A stretch of 38,473 nt of DNA from Candidatus Saccharimonadota bacterium (GCA_017514805.1 JAFWIP010000006.1:123976-162448); one strand, 5' to 3'. Positions 16,668-24,478 are shown, counted from the stretch's first letter. The notes: generated by a model from the letters alone, not told the origin. A program made the numbers and translations.

Positions 16668-16976
16668 TTAAGCGATAGAGACAATCTCGATTTCGCTATA
16701 TTTCTGACGGTGGCCAGTTTCAGTATGGACACGCTTCTTGGAGTGGTAGCGGATAACGCGAATCTTGTCGCCAGCTACTTTCTCGTTAACGACCTTCGCT
16801 TTAACCTTAACTCCCTTGACGGTTGGATTACCAACGGTAGTCTTGTCACCATCAATTACGAGTAAAGCATCGACAGCGAGATCTTTAGTTCCTTCCGGGA
16901 GGAGGTCCACACGGAGGGTCTCTTTTTCAGCGACAACGTACTGCTTGCCGCCAATCTTTACGACTGCTTTTTTCAT
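16668..16976 (-). CDS. rplU: Ribosomal protein bL21
   Basis: A 102-aa 50S subunit protein with the family start AVVKIGGKQYVVAEKETLRV, the VVNEKVAGDKIRVIRYHSKK core and an RQKYSEIEI C terminus. Preceded by an AAAGGAA ribosome site about 5 bases before the ATG and a well-formed promoter (TTGAAA-17-TATAAT), so it has a short conventional leader, unlike its neighbours. rpmA is not downstream. Confidence 0.96.
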   Translation of the reverse strand: MKKAVVKIGGKQYVVAEKETLRVDLLPEGTKDLAVDALLVIDGDKTTVGNPTVKGVKVKAKVVNEKVAGDKIRVIRYHSKKRVHTETGHRQKYSEIEIVSIA

Positions 16977-17000
16977 AAAATTCCTTTTATTACTCCGGTT

Positions 17001-17029
17001 ATTATAGCAAAATTATTAACAAATTTCAA
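17001..17029 (-). promoter_or_regulatory. Sigma70-type promoter of rplU
   Basis: -35 TTGAAA (17024-17029), 17-base spacer, -10 TATAAT (17001-17006) with an extended TGc. Transcription should start near 16994. Confidence 0.75.
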
Positions 17030-17039
17030 GCATAAAAGA

Positions 17040-17070
17040 AGTAGCGCCGGGATACCCAGCCGGCGCTACT
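17040..17070 (-). terminator. Hairpin terminator of the surface-protein operon
   Basis: An 11-bp GC-rich stem AGTAGCGCCGG/CCGGCGCTACT with a 9-base loop is followed on the minus strand by TCTTTTAT. It lies 24 bases past the LPKTG protein stop. Confidence 0.7.
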
Positions 17071-17093
17071 CTAATAAAGGAGATTATTTATGC

Positions 17094-18515
17094 TTATTTC
17101 TTATCTTTAGAAATATGCTCTTGAACTTTCGCTAAGTCCTTCTGGCTACGGTACCAGTAGATACCACCAGTCGCGATACACACTACCGCAATAATTGCTA
17201 ATGCAATTTCACCAGGACCGGTCTTTGGTAATTCCGGAGGAGTAGTTTCATCATCGCATTTTTCTTTAGTAGGATCACACTCCGGCTCACATTGTTCCTT
17301 AGTAGGATCACATTCTGGTTCAGGACATTCATCATCCTCGCAACAAGTTGGATCAGTTTCCGGATCACACTTGTCCTCTTCACAGTTCTTCTTTACATAG
17401 ATAGTTGCGCTGTCGTATACTTCACCAACGTCACTTGAAGAACCGACGTTGTAGTCGACAATAATCTTATTCTTGAAAGCGTTTCTAGTTCCGCACTTAA
17501 AGCTTTCGACAATATTATCGTTCAACTTTACCTGATAGGTGATCGTAGCCATAGTATCTTTGCCATATAGACCAGTACTAAAGCCATTTTTGCCAATCAA
17601 GTCTTCCATCTTCTTGCCATTCGGACGAGCATTATCGACAAGATAAGTCGTACCATCTACAAGAGTTACGCCACTAGGCAACTTGTCGTGGAAGGTAACA
17701 TTCGTTAAATCGAGTGTACCAGTATTCTTCCATTCGATTTTGTAAGTAAGTGTATCGCCCGGATTGGCGTCGACGGAACTATAGAAGTTCTTGCCATCTT
17801 TAGATACAGTCTTCTTTACGGTCGAATCTGCCTTATCTGCTCTTAAGCGATAAGTAATATAGCCAGAAAACTCCGCACAGCCAGGAATATAGCCGTTGAA
17901 TGAATTCTCGCCAATCAAAGCACCGTTCGAAGAAAAGAGATAATCACTACTGATAACCTCGCCGTTCATCTTGTAACCGTTATGCATAGTCGCAGAAGCA
18001 GTTACATATTTCAAGACAATATCCTTCGTAGAATCCGTCTCGAGATAGGTCTCATCCCAAACTTCCTTCGGATTAGCATTTGACGAAGAGATTACCGCGC
18101 TAACCTTCGATTTCTTCGACGAGTTGATCGTCCAAGTCGAAAGACCAGTAGCAACTCTTACGTCGTGTGCGATACCAGATGCATTTTCATCGGTATTCAA
18201 CTTCGACATAGCATTGTTGTGGAAGTAAATATATACTTCATATTCTTTGCCTGGCGTAACTTTTACGCTATCGGTATACTTATTGCCTTCGCCAACTTCC
18301 CTCACGCGAACGAAGTTGCGCTCATCGCCAAGTGCCGAATTGTCCGTAATAGAGTTGAAGGTCACGTAATCGGCTGGATTCGCCATCGTGAAGGTCTTCC
18401 TCTCCGGACCATAGGCAGAGCTAGAGGCGTACGGAACAATCGCCGCGACTGCAACGGCAGCCAAGCCTGCTACCGTAAGCCTCCGTTTAAATTTTGTGTT
18501 TGTTTTTGTTAGCAT
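17094..18515 (-). CDS. LPKTG-anchored surface protein with DUF11-like repeat
   Basis: A 473-aa protein with all parts of a sortase substrate. Residues 1-34 are a signal peptide (basic TKFKRR, then a hydrophobic LTVAGLAAVAVAAIVPYASS stretch). Residues 243-375 resemble DUF11/isopeptide-type beta domains (NPGDTLTYKIEWKNTG, VTFHDKLPSGVTL). A Cys/Pro/Asp/Glu stalk at 378-420 holds nine cysteines with a repeated ECDPTKE.C unit. The sorting signal is L429PKTG433, followed by a membrane helix (about 436-456) and a charged tail (SQKDLAKVQEHISKDKK) longer than the classic short basic tail. Location on the outer cell surface is inferred. It follows the 610-aa surface protein by 33 bases with an AAGGAG ribosome site, so they are probably one operon. 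Confidence 0.9.
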   Translation of the reverse strand: MLTKTNTKFKRRLTVAGLAAVAVAAIVPYASSSAYGPERKTFTMANPADYVTFNSITDNSALGDERNFVRVREVGEGNKYTDSVKVTPGKEYEVYIYFHNNAMSKLNTDENASGIAHDVRVATGLSTWTINSSKKSKVSAVISSSNANPKEVWDETYLETDSTKDIVLKYVTASATMHNGYKMNGEVISSDYLFSSNGALIGENSFNGYIPGCAEFSGYITYRLRADKADSTVKKTVSKDGKNFYSSVDANPGDTLTYKIEWKNTGTLDLTNVTFHDKLPSGVTLVDGTTYLVDNARPNGKKMEDLIGKNGFSTGLYGKDTMATITYQVKLNDNIVESFKCGTRNAFKNKIIVDYNVGSSSDVGEVYDSATIYVKKNCEEDKCDPETDPTCCEDDECPEPECDPTKEQCEPECDPTKEKCDDETTPPELPKTGPGEIALAIIAVVCIATGGIYWYRSQKDLAKVQEHISKDKK

Positions 18516-18548
18516 ATTTTTCTCCTTGTTACTACTCCATATTTGCGC

Positions 18549-20381
18549 TTACTGCATGGCCTCATTGATATCTACCTTGCCATCGTTATTGGTGTCGGTG
18601 TCATTCTTGCGCTCTTCGTTCGACTTATTCTCATTCTCGGCATTATTTTCTTTAGCCGTTTTCTCTTTTTCCTGAGCATCTTTTTCTTCTTGTTCTTCAG
18701 AAGCACGCTCATCTGGGTTAGATACATTTTGAGCGTCATTATCCGTCTTGTCGGCGTTATCTATATTGTTCTGAATGTTCCCATCTTGCCCTTCAGAATT
18801 GGCCGGCTTGCCGCCACCTTCGCCATCTTCAGTTGGCTTCTTTTGCCATTCATTTACAGGGTTCGTAGTCTTATCCTTCGCCGAGCCATCCGTATCATAA
18901 GTAACATCGCCGCCCGCACGTTCGTTGATCTTATTCGGATCCTTCGAATTATTCTCGGGAGTCTCAGGAGTCTCTGGAGTCTCTGGAGTCTCTGGGGTCT
19001 TTGGGGTCTCTGGCGTTTTTGGATCTGGAGTCGTTTCCGTAGGAGGTGGAGTCGTTCCGGTTGGTGTACTTGGTTCAGGGACGATACGGAGCGTAGTCAT
19101 ATCGGAAGGTATTTCCGTCAAGATTAATCGACCACCTTGATCACCACAGCTATCAAAGAACAGCGTCCAGTCTTCATGCTTTACGCCCGCCTCGTCATAC
19201 CAGACATTGCTAAATTCCCTCGAAGGAGCATGATCTTTATCGGTAATACAACCAACAACTTCCCAGTTACCACTTTCAATCGTACCGCCAGCGAAATCAG
19301 CATCCACATAGTAGTTGACATATCTACCGTTCGCCTCAGTAATGCGAACATCGCCATCAGTGACACTTTCATAGACAAAATCATATACCTTTTGATGTAA
19401 TTCTGGATCATTCGCCATCTGATGCGCTAAATCATTCGCATCAGTATAAGTTACATCAACGCCGAAGTTAGGATTCGTAGTGTTAATCTTCATGATATCG
19501 TAAGTCGAAGCCAAAGTCGTAATCTGAGTCATGCGTTCGAGATGATCCGCCTTCAATTCGGCGTCACTCTTTGTCTCGCCATTCTCGTTCTTGACCGTCA
19601 GTGACGGACCGAAGGCGTACTTATTTATCTTATTACTATTAGCCTCCGTGCCATCTTCGCTAGCATATTCCCCTCTAAATGTCGTAACTTCCGAAATGTT
19701 CTCATAACGCTCGCCGTAATTATGTTCCGATTCCGCATCAGCTTCTGTAGACGCTTCATCTGCAGTGGAATCATATGAGTGCTGGTTGGCATCAATAGAT
19801 TCCGCATTACCACCTAACGAACCGGCAACCGCATCGATCTTGGTAGCCGCATCGGTCCAGGCAGCCGCATCGGTCCCGGTAGCTGCATCGGTCGCGGTAG
19901 CCGCATCGGAATTTCCTAGCTGATTTTCTCGGAATTTTCCGCCCGCCCAGAATAAAGTACCGGCTAACGCTAAAATGCCTGCAGTCGCCAATATTTTGCC
20001 ACCGACTTTCTTTTTAAGGACCTTATCGCCAGCCCCCTCGTTGTTTTCATGCTTAGCACCTCCACCAGTGTTCCCAGGATCGGCATCAGTAATACCGCCA
20101 TCATCTTTAGGACCATCATCTCCCTTCGGGTCGCCATCTTCTGCGCCACGAATCTCATTCACCTTATCAAAGAAGGCACTTAGCTCATCGTCGCTCATCG
20201 ACTCATAATCGTACCCCCATATATCCTCTTTTCCGAACGCTGCCGCCGCCTCTGCAAGAATCTTAAAAGTTCCCACTTCTTCAAGCACTTCGATGGCTTT
20301 GTCGCGATTAAACTCTTCGGTTTCAGCTGACCATACAGAGCCTTCGCTTCCACCCGTTTTCGGTAATTCTGATGATGCCAT
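18549..20381 (-). CDS. Large single-pass surface protein with N-terminal LPKTG and C-terminal EF-hand loop
   Basis: A 610-aa protein, unrecognised as a family. From the N terminus: MASSELPKTGGSEG (LPKTG at residues 6-10); an acidic helical segment to about 120; KKK then a membrane helix (about 130-147, ILATAGILALAGTLFWAGG); Ala/Thr/Asp tandem repeats (159-184); a folded-looking domain (about 225-435) with two cysteines (378 and 412); a Pro/Glu/Thr repeat stalk (about 450-476); an acidic Asn/Glu/Lys tail; and a perfect EF-hand/dockerin-type calcium loop DTNNDGKVDINE (596-607). The in-frame ATG at 20429 is rejected because it lies inside the -10 box; AGGAAAAGAG precedes the ATG at 20381. Confidence 0.82.
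   Translation of the reverse strand: MASSELPKTGGSEGSVWSAETEEFNRDKAIEVLEEVGTFKILAEAAAAFGKEDIWGYDYESMSDDELSAFFDKVNEIRGAEDGDPKGDDGPKDDGGITDADPGNTGGGAKHENNEGAGDKVLKKKVGGKILATAGILALAGTLFWAGGKFRENQLGNSDAATATDAATGTDAAAWTDAATKIDAVAGSLGGNAESIDANQHSYDSTADEASTEADAESEHNYGERYENISEVTTFRGEYASEDGTEANSNKINKYAFGPSLTVKNENGETKSDAELKADHLERMTQITTLASTYDIMKINTTNPNFGVDVTYTDANDLAHQMANDPELHQKVYDFVYESVTDGDVRITEANGRYVNYYVDADFAGGTIESGNWEVVGCITDKDHAPSREFSNVWYDEAGVKHEDWTLFFDSCGDQGGRLILTEIPSDMTTLRIVPEPSTPTGTTPPPTETTPDPKTPETPKTPETPETPETPETPENNSKDPNKINERAGGDVTYDTDGSAKDKTTNPVNEWQKKPTEDGEGGGKPANSEGQDGNIQNNIDNADKTDNDAQNVSNPDERASEEQEEKDAQEKEKTAKENNAENENKSNEERKNDTDTNNDGKVDINEAMQ
18954..19022 (-). repeat. 9-bp tandem repeat encoding a Pro-Glu-Thr stalk
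   Basis: Roughly seven imperfect 9-base units (GGAGTCTCT on the plus strand) encode PETP/PKTP repeats. A likely site of length variation by slippage. Confidence 0.85.
19830..19907 (-). repeat. 18-bp tandem repeat encoding TDAAT-type units
   Basis: Four imperfect 18-base units (GCCGCATCGGTCNNGGTA on the plus strand) encode repeats such as TDAATGTDAAAW just after the membrane helix. Confidence 0.85.
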
Positions 20382-20427
20382 ATCTCTTTTCCTGTTTATA
20401 TTTTTATTTTTGACCTTATTTTGCTTC

Positions 20428-20457
20428 ATTTTAGCACTAGCTTTTTCAAAATGTCAA
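20428..20457 (-). promoter_or_regulatory. Sigma70-type promoter of the surface-protein operon
   Basis: -35 TTGACA (20452-20457), 18-base spacer, -10 TAAAAT (20428-20433) with an extended TGc. Transcription should begin near 20421, giving a leader of about 40 bases with an AGGAAAAGAG ribosome site. Confidence 0.8.
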
Positions 20458-20472
20458 GCCCCTTTCCTCCAC

Positions 20473-20508
20473 AAAAAAAGATCGCCTCGCATATTTGCGA
20501 AGCAATCT
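20473..20508 (-). terminator. Rho-independent terminator of the 104-aa protein gene
   Basis: A 12-bp stem AGATTGCTTCGC/GCGAGGCGATCT (two G-T pairs) with a 6-base loop is followed by seven T on the minus strand. It lies 125 bases past the stop, so the mRNA has a long 3' region. Confidence 0.88.
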
Positions 20509-20632
20509 ATTAATTATTATCGTTCTAGTCTTTTACATTGGTTGTTCTCATTTATTATTATCTTTGTATAAATTTCTATCTTATAGGCTTCTCCTTATCT
20601 TCTAATGGCTACAAATATTTCTCTATTTCTAA
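20509..20632. other. 3' untranslated stretch without recognised feature
   Basis: AT-rich sequence between the 104-aa gene and its terminator. No open frame with a ribosome site and no strong hairpin apart from the terminator was seen. It could hold a 3'-derived small RNA; nothing in the sequence proves this. Confidence 0.4.
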
Positions 20633-20947
20633 TTAAGCAGCGCGAAGAAATATATTCTTCAAGCTAGACATCTTACTACCGATGTTCTTCGCCTTCGCCT
20701 TCTTTAGCTCCTTCTCTAACTGGCTCTGGCTATATTTTTCTTGGAAGTGTTTTAATTTTCTACCAATCTCTTTCGCCTGTTTCGAATCGTAGTTTTCTTC
20801 GTCTTCGTATGCTTCAAACGCTAATGAATCATATTCGTTTGCTTCATACATTTCGCGCTTTTCTTCGAATTGTTTTTCGTTGTAATGTTCTTTTGTTTGT
20901 TCTGGTAGTTGGAAGTTTTCGCTTCCTATTTCGAATTTGTTTGCCAT
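20633..20947 (-). CDS. Uncharacterised helical cytoplasmic protein
   Basis: A 104-aa protein with no signal peptide or membrane helix. The first 60 residues are acidic and Tyr-rich (EYDSLAFEAYEDEENYD); the C-terminal 45 are Lys-rich and helical (KHFQEKYSQSQLEKELKKAK, then KNIFLRAA), giving a strong charge asymmetry. No family recognised. An AAAGGA ribosome site lies upstream, with a well-formed TTGACA-17-TAGCAT promoter and a leader of about 100 bases. Expression is probably high and regulated: the promoter region has repeated AGCATAA and TTGACAAAT elements. Confidence 0.72.
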   Translation of the reverse strand: MANKFEIGSENFQLPEQTKEHYNEKQFEEKREMYEANEYDSLAFEAYEDEENYDSKQAKEIGRKLKHFQEKYSQSQLEKELKKAKAKNIGSKMSSLKNIFLRAA

Positions 20948-21053
20948 TTTATTTTTGTTTTCCTTTCTATTTTTCGGCTAGTCTCCTTCCTGATACCCAT
21001 TGGAATTTGATTTTTCGTTTTTGTGTTGCGCTTTGTCTTGCTCAACTGTCCTT

Positions 21054-21115
21054 ATGCTATCACACTTATGCTTATTTGTCAATAGTGTTTATGCTATATT
21101 TTTGAAATTTGTCAA
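21054..21115 (-). promoter_or_regulatory. Promoter region with repeated elements
   Basis: -35 TTGACA (21077-21082), 17-base spacer, -10 TAGCAT (21054-21059). TTGACAAAT recurs 33 bases upstream. AGCATAA occurs three times (offsets 23 and 14 bases), the last overlapping the -10. This could be a tandem promoter or operator repeats. Confidence 0.65.
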
Positions 21116-21149
21116 AAATAACAGAGGTAATTCTACCCTTGAAAAATCT

Positions 21150-21189
21150 AAAAAATATTTCCACCGCCCTATTCGAACGATGGAAATAT
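21150..21189 (-). terminator. Rho-independent terminator of ileS
   Basis: An 11-bp stem ATATTTCCATC/GGTGGAAATAT (one G-T pair) with a 13-base loop, then TTTTTTAG, about 53 bases after the ileS stop. Confidence 0.75.
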
Positions 21190-21242
21190 ATATCATCAAT
21201 CGCTTTGACGACCCTATTTTTCGCCAAAACAATATATCATGA

Positions 21243-24170
21243 TTAGACTTTTTCTAACGAGATCGTAACATTCTCACCGTCAATCTTCACGATCTCGTCG
21301 TAAGCATAGTTCTCTTTTGTGAGCTCTACGGCCAAAACTTCATTCTTTAACGTCTCAACATGCGCCTCGGGCACCTCGCACGAAACACTTAATTTAATGC
21401 GATCGTCGACATTGAGTCCAGCTTTCTTACGCGCTGATTGAACAAAGCGAATCAACTCGCGCACGAAGCCTTCCTCGCGAAGTTCATCAGTAAGCTTCTT
21501 ATCGAGCTCTAGCTTCTTGCCATGCGCAACACTCTTAACGTTAACTTCCTCAGCAATAATTTGCTCATAAAACTCATCTAGCTTATCGCCACCATATTTC
21601 AAGCTTGCGAGTGGCTGGCGCACCTTAATCTGACCAAACTCGTCATTGCGTTCCATGCGCAAAGCCAAGCCTTCTGTGATAATTGCACGACAATCTGCCA
21701 TCTTCGTGATTGCGACCTCATCAATCTTACCGGCTTTTGGCCAGTCCTGAAGATGTACGCTTTCGCCGCCCATCATATTCTGCCAAAGCTCCTCGGCGAG
21801 GAATGGCGTAAATGGTGCCAAAATCAACGCGAGATAACTCAAGACAAAGTGTAATGTCTCATAAGCCTCGGCCTTATCACTGCCTGATTCAGACTTCCAG
21901 AAACGGCGACGACTACGACGTACGAACCAGTTCGATAAGTCATCAACGAATGGCAAGATGCCAGCAGTAGCAGCCGGAAGGTTATACTTCTCCATTCCCT
22001 CCGTAATTTCATCACGAAGCTGATAAAGGCGTGCAATAATCCATGCATCGAGCGGGTTCTTAAGCTCCTTTGGAGCGACTAACTTGTTGCCCTTAAACTC
22101 CCAGCCATCTACCTCGGCATACATTGTAAAGAAGTCATAGACGTTCCAAATCATCGTAAGCTTGCGTGCAGTGTCTGATACATCCTTATCAATCAATGCG
22201 AAATCTTCACCAGCAAGCACCGGGCTAGAAAGCATCACAAAACGAAGCGCATCCGCGGAATACTGGTCCATCAAGACATTCGGATCGGTATAGTTGCCGA
22301 GTGATTTACTCATCTTGCGACCATCATTACCGGCCAAAGTGCCAGTCGTAATCACATTCTTATAGGCCTTATCGCCAAAGAGTGCCGTATTAACCGCATG
22401 AACGTAATAGAACCATGCACGCACCTGGCCAACATATTCTACGATGAAGTCTGCCGGGTAGTTAGCCTCAAACTTCTCTTTGTTCTCAAACGGATAGTGA
22501 AGCTGCGCGAATGGCATCGAGCCGGACTCGAACCAGCAGTCAAGCACCTTATCAACGCGCGTAAAATGTTCGCCATCAATGTCAAACTCAACCTCATCAA
22601 TCCATGGGCGATGGTAGTCCTCAAGACGTACGCCAGAAAGTTCATAGAGTTCATCATATGAGCCAACCACCTTTAGTGTGCCCTTATCGCCCTTCCAGAC
22701 CGGCATCGCCGTCGCCCAGAAGCGATCACGCGAGAGATTCCAATCTGGCGCCTGCTCGATATTCTTCGCAAAGCGACCATGCTTGAGATGCTCTGGGAAC
22801 CAATTAATGCCTTCATTCTTCTCAAGCATCAAAGACTTGTTACCCTCAATATCAAAGAACCAGCTCGGAATTGCACGGTACATAATGCGCTGCTTACTGC
22901 GCGGGTTAAATGGGTATTCGTGCTGAATATATTCAATCTTATAGATTGGCTTATCGTCGCCCTCCAAACACTTAGCGATAATCTTATTCATATCCCAAGC
23001 ATGAATCTTACCATCATCATCAGGACGCACACCTGCCTCTTTCATTGCTATATCGGCACCATCTAGGTAGAAGCCATTATCATCTAGAACATCAATAATT
23101 GGCACCTTTGCCTTCTTGCAAAGCTCAAAGTCGTCCTCGCCATATGCTGGCGCAATATGGACGATGCCAGTACCTTCTTCGGCGCCTACAAAATCTCCAG
23201 CATATACCTTATGCGCATTCTTTTCTTCGGCTTCATAGTAATTCTTTTCGAATTTTTGCCATTCTACTAGAGGAGTATTTGTTTCACCCAAGAATAGTGG
23301 TTCATAACTTAGACCAACAAGTTTCTCGCCCTTAAAAGTATCGAGCTCCTTCCAATCATCGCCCTGAGCCTTGCCCTTTAAAGCGATAAATTTACGCTTC
23401 TCGGCATCTTGATAGAGTGCGTAAGTTAGCTTCTTATTAACGGCGAGCGCCATATTACCAAAAAGCGTCCACGGCGTGGTAGTCCACGCCATAAGGTAAA
23501 CGCCCTTAAACTCGCCGTCATTAATCATAAACTTAACGTAAGCCGAAGGGTCAGTCACAGTCTGATAAGCATCATTATCCATCGTAACTTCCGCCTTTGA
23601 GACTGGGGTCGCGAACTTCGTATCATACATCAATACCTTAGCGCCCTCATAGATTTTGCCCTTCTCATAGAGCGTCTTAAATGCCCACCAAACCGACTCC
23701 ATGAAGTCCTTGTTCATCGTGCGATAACAGTTGTCAAAATCAACCCAGCGGCCAATACGATCAATCGTACCACGCCAAGTCTCCGAGTTTGCCACCATCG
23801 ACTCACGCGCCTTAATAATATAATCTTCGAGAGAAATCTTCGTGCCAATGTCGCGGCGATCGGTAATACCTAGCTGTTTCTCAACGAAATTCTCAGCCGG
23901 CAAACCATGGCAATCCCAACCCCAACGGCGCTCGACGCGCTTGCCATTCATTGTCCAATAACGTGGCACAGCATCCTTCACGACGGATGAAAGGAGAGTT
24001 CCGTGATGTGGCATGCCTGTAATAAATGGAGGGCCATCATAAAACACATACGAATTCTTCGCATCGCGATTATCGACCGACTTTTCGAAAGTTTTTTCTT
24101 TCTTCCAAAAATCCACGAGTGCTTTTTCATACTCGCTCGCACGTCGTCGGACACCATATTTATATTTCAT
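21243..24170 (-). CDS. ileS: Isoleucyl-tRNA synthetase
   Basis: Charges tRNA-Ile and edits mischarged valine. The 975-aa class I enzyme shows the HIGH-type signature PHHGTL (residues 54-59, after YVFYDGPPFITG), a CP1 editing domain with AWTTTPWTLFGNMALAVN, KMSKS at 619-623 (GRKMSKSLGNYTDPN), an anticodon-binding domain and a DUF5915-like C-terminal region. An in-frame ATG at 24269 would give 33 extra residues, but that stretch is the T-box terminator and antiterminator. The ATG at 24170 has AAAGGAG about 9 bases upstream and begins the family sequence. Confidence 0.97.
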   Translation of the reverse strand: MKYKYGVRRRASEYEKALVDFWKKEKTFEKSVDNRDAKNSYVFYDGPPFITGMPHHGTLLSSVVKDAVPRYWTMNGKRVERRWGWDCHGLPAENFVEKQLGITDRRDIGTKISLEDYIIKARESMVANSETWRGTIDRIGRWVDFDNCYRTMNKDFMESVWWAFKTLYEKGKIYEGAKVLMYDTKFATPVSKAEVTMDNDAYQTVTDPSAYVKFMINDGEFKGVYLMAWTTTPWTLFGNMALAVNKKLTYALYQDAEKRKFIALKGKAQGDDWKELDTFKGEKLVGLSYEPLFLGETNTPLVEWQKFEKNYYEAEEKNAHKVYAGDFVGAEEGTGIVHIAPAYGEDDFELCKKAKVPIIDVLDDNGFYLDGADIAMKEAGVRPDDDGKIHAWDMNKIIAKCLEGDDKPIYKIEYIQHEYPFNPRSKQRIMYRAIPSWFFDIEGNKSLMLEKNEGINWFPEHLKHGRFAKNIEQAPDWNLSRDRFWATAMPVWKGDKGTLKVVGSYDELYELSGVRLEDYHRPWIDEVEFDIDGEHFTRVDKVLDCWFESGSMPFAQLHYPFENKEKFEANYPADFIVEYVGQVRAWFYYVHAVNTALFGDKAYKNVITTGTLAGNDGRKMSKSLGNYTDPNVLMDQYSADALRFVMLSSPVLAGEDFALIDKDVSDTARKLTMIWNVYDFFTMYAEVDGWEFKGNKLVAPKELKNPLDAWIIARLYQLRDEITEGMEKYNLPAATAGILPFVDDLSNWFVRRSRRRFWKSESGSDKAEAYETLHFVLSYLALILAPFTPFLAEELWQNMMGGESVHLQDWPKAGKIDEVAITKMADCRAIITEGLALRMERNDEFGQIKVRQPLASLKYGGDKLDEFYEQIIAEEVNVKSVAHGKKLELDKKLTDELREEGFVRELIRFVQSARKKAGLNVDDRIKLSVSCEVPEAHVETLKNEVLAVELTKENYAYDEIVKIDGENVTISLEKV

Positions 24171-24380
24171 ACCCACATCTCCTTTCTTGTTGAACAAAAA
24201 AATTCCAACTTTCATTGGAACTCCTTTAGAGCGGTACCATCCAATTTCCGAATCTGAACAACTCGGCACTCACTTCTTCTCTCACGCGGATTCACGAACG
24301 GTTCTACTCGACCTAAACTCTCGCATTGTCTACGTCTTTCTTCCGTCAGCTCACAGCTGATAACTGCTCAAACGCTTTAT
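24171..24380 (-). promoter_or_regulatory. T-box riboswitch leader of ileS (transcriptional attenuator)
   Basis: The leader senses uncharged tRNA-Ile. The T-box core TGGATGGTACCGC spans about 24230-24242; its TGGT would pair with the tRNA-Ile 3' end ACCA. Just upstream, CCGAGT/ATTCGG forms stem III. Two exclusive structures share the same bases: ATTGGA pairs with TCCAAT (antiterminator), while TTCCAA pairs with TTGGAA followed by seven T (terminator, 24196-24220). Near the 5' end CGCAT can pair with ATGCG to close a short Stem I. An ATC isoleucine codon at 24359-24361 is a candidate specifier, not certain. Stem I appears much shorter than in classical Firmicute T-boxes. Confidence 0.88.
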
Positions 24381-24386
24381 GCGACA

Positions 24387-24392
24387 ATTATA
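24387..24392 (-). promoter_or_regulatory. -10 box (TATAAT) of the ileS leader
   Basis: TATAAT with a weak -35 (TTGTTC, 18-base spacer). It places the transcript start near 24380, at the 5' edge of the T-box structure. Confidence 0.65.
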
Positions 24393-24434
24393 CCACATTT
24401 ATTCGCAACCGAACAAACATTAGCAAAATACCAC

Positions 24435-24473
24435 AAAAATATTCCTAACCGTTCGCCGATTAGGAATATTTTT
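24435..24473 (-). terminator. Rho-independent terminator of the fts-nrdR cluster
   Basis: A 14-bp perfect stem AAAAATATTCCTAA/TTAGGAATATTTTT with an 11-base loop, directly after the thioredoxin-like gene. Confidence 0.88.
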
Positions 24474-24478
24474 ATATT

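Noticed and set aside
17040-17070. Possible attachment site or operator (long GC-rich inverted repeat)
   Set aside because: Position just after a stop codon and the T-rich tail on the minus strand fit a terminator; no integrase or mobile gene is near.
18954-19022. CRISPR-like short repeats
   Set aside because: The units are contiguous 9-mers without spacers and encode an in-frame PET stalk.
20382-20429. 16-residue extension of the 610-aa surface protein (ATG at 20429)
   Set aside because: This ATG lies inside the -10 box of a TTGACA-18-TAAAAT promoter, upstream of the transcription start.
20948-21242. tRNA or small RNA gene in a gene-poor stretch
   Set aside because: No cloverleaf or conserved RNA motif is visible; the stretch is explained by a leader, promoter and the ileS terminator.
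24171-24269. 33-residue N-terminal extension of IleS from the ATG at 24269
   Set aside because: The segment encodes the T-box core and terminator; the family sequence and ribosome site start at 24170.
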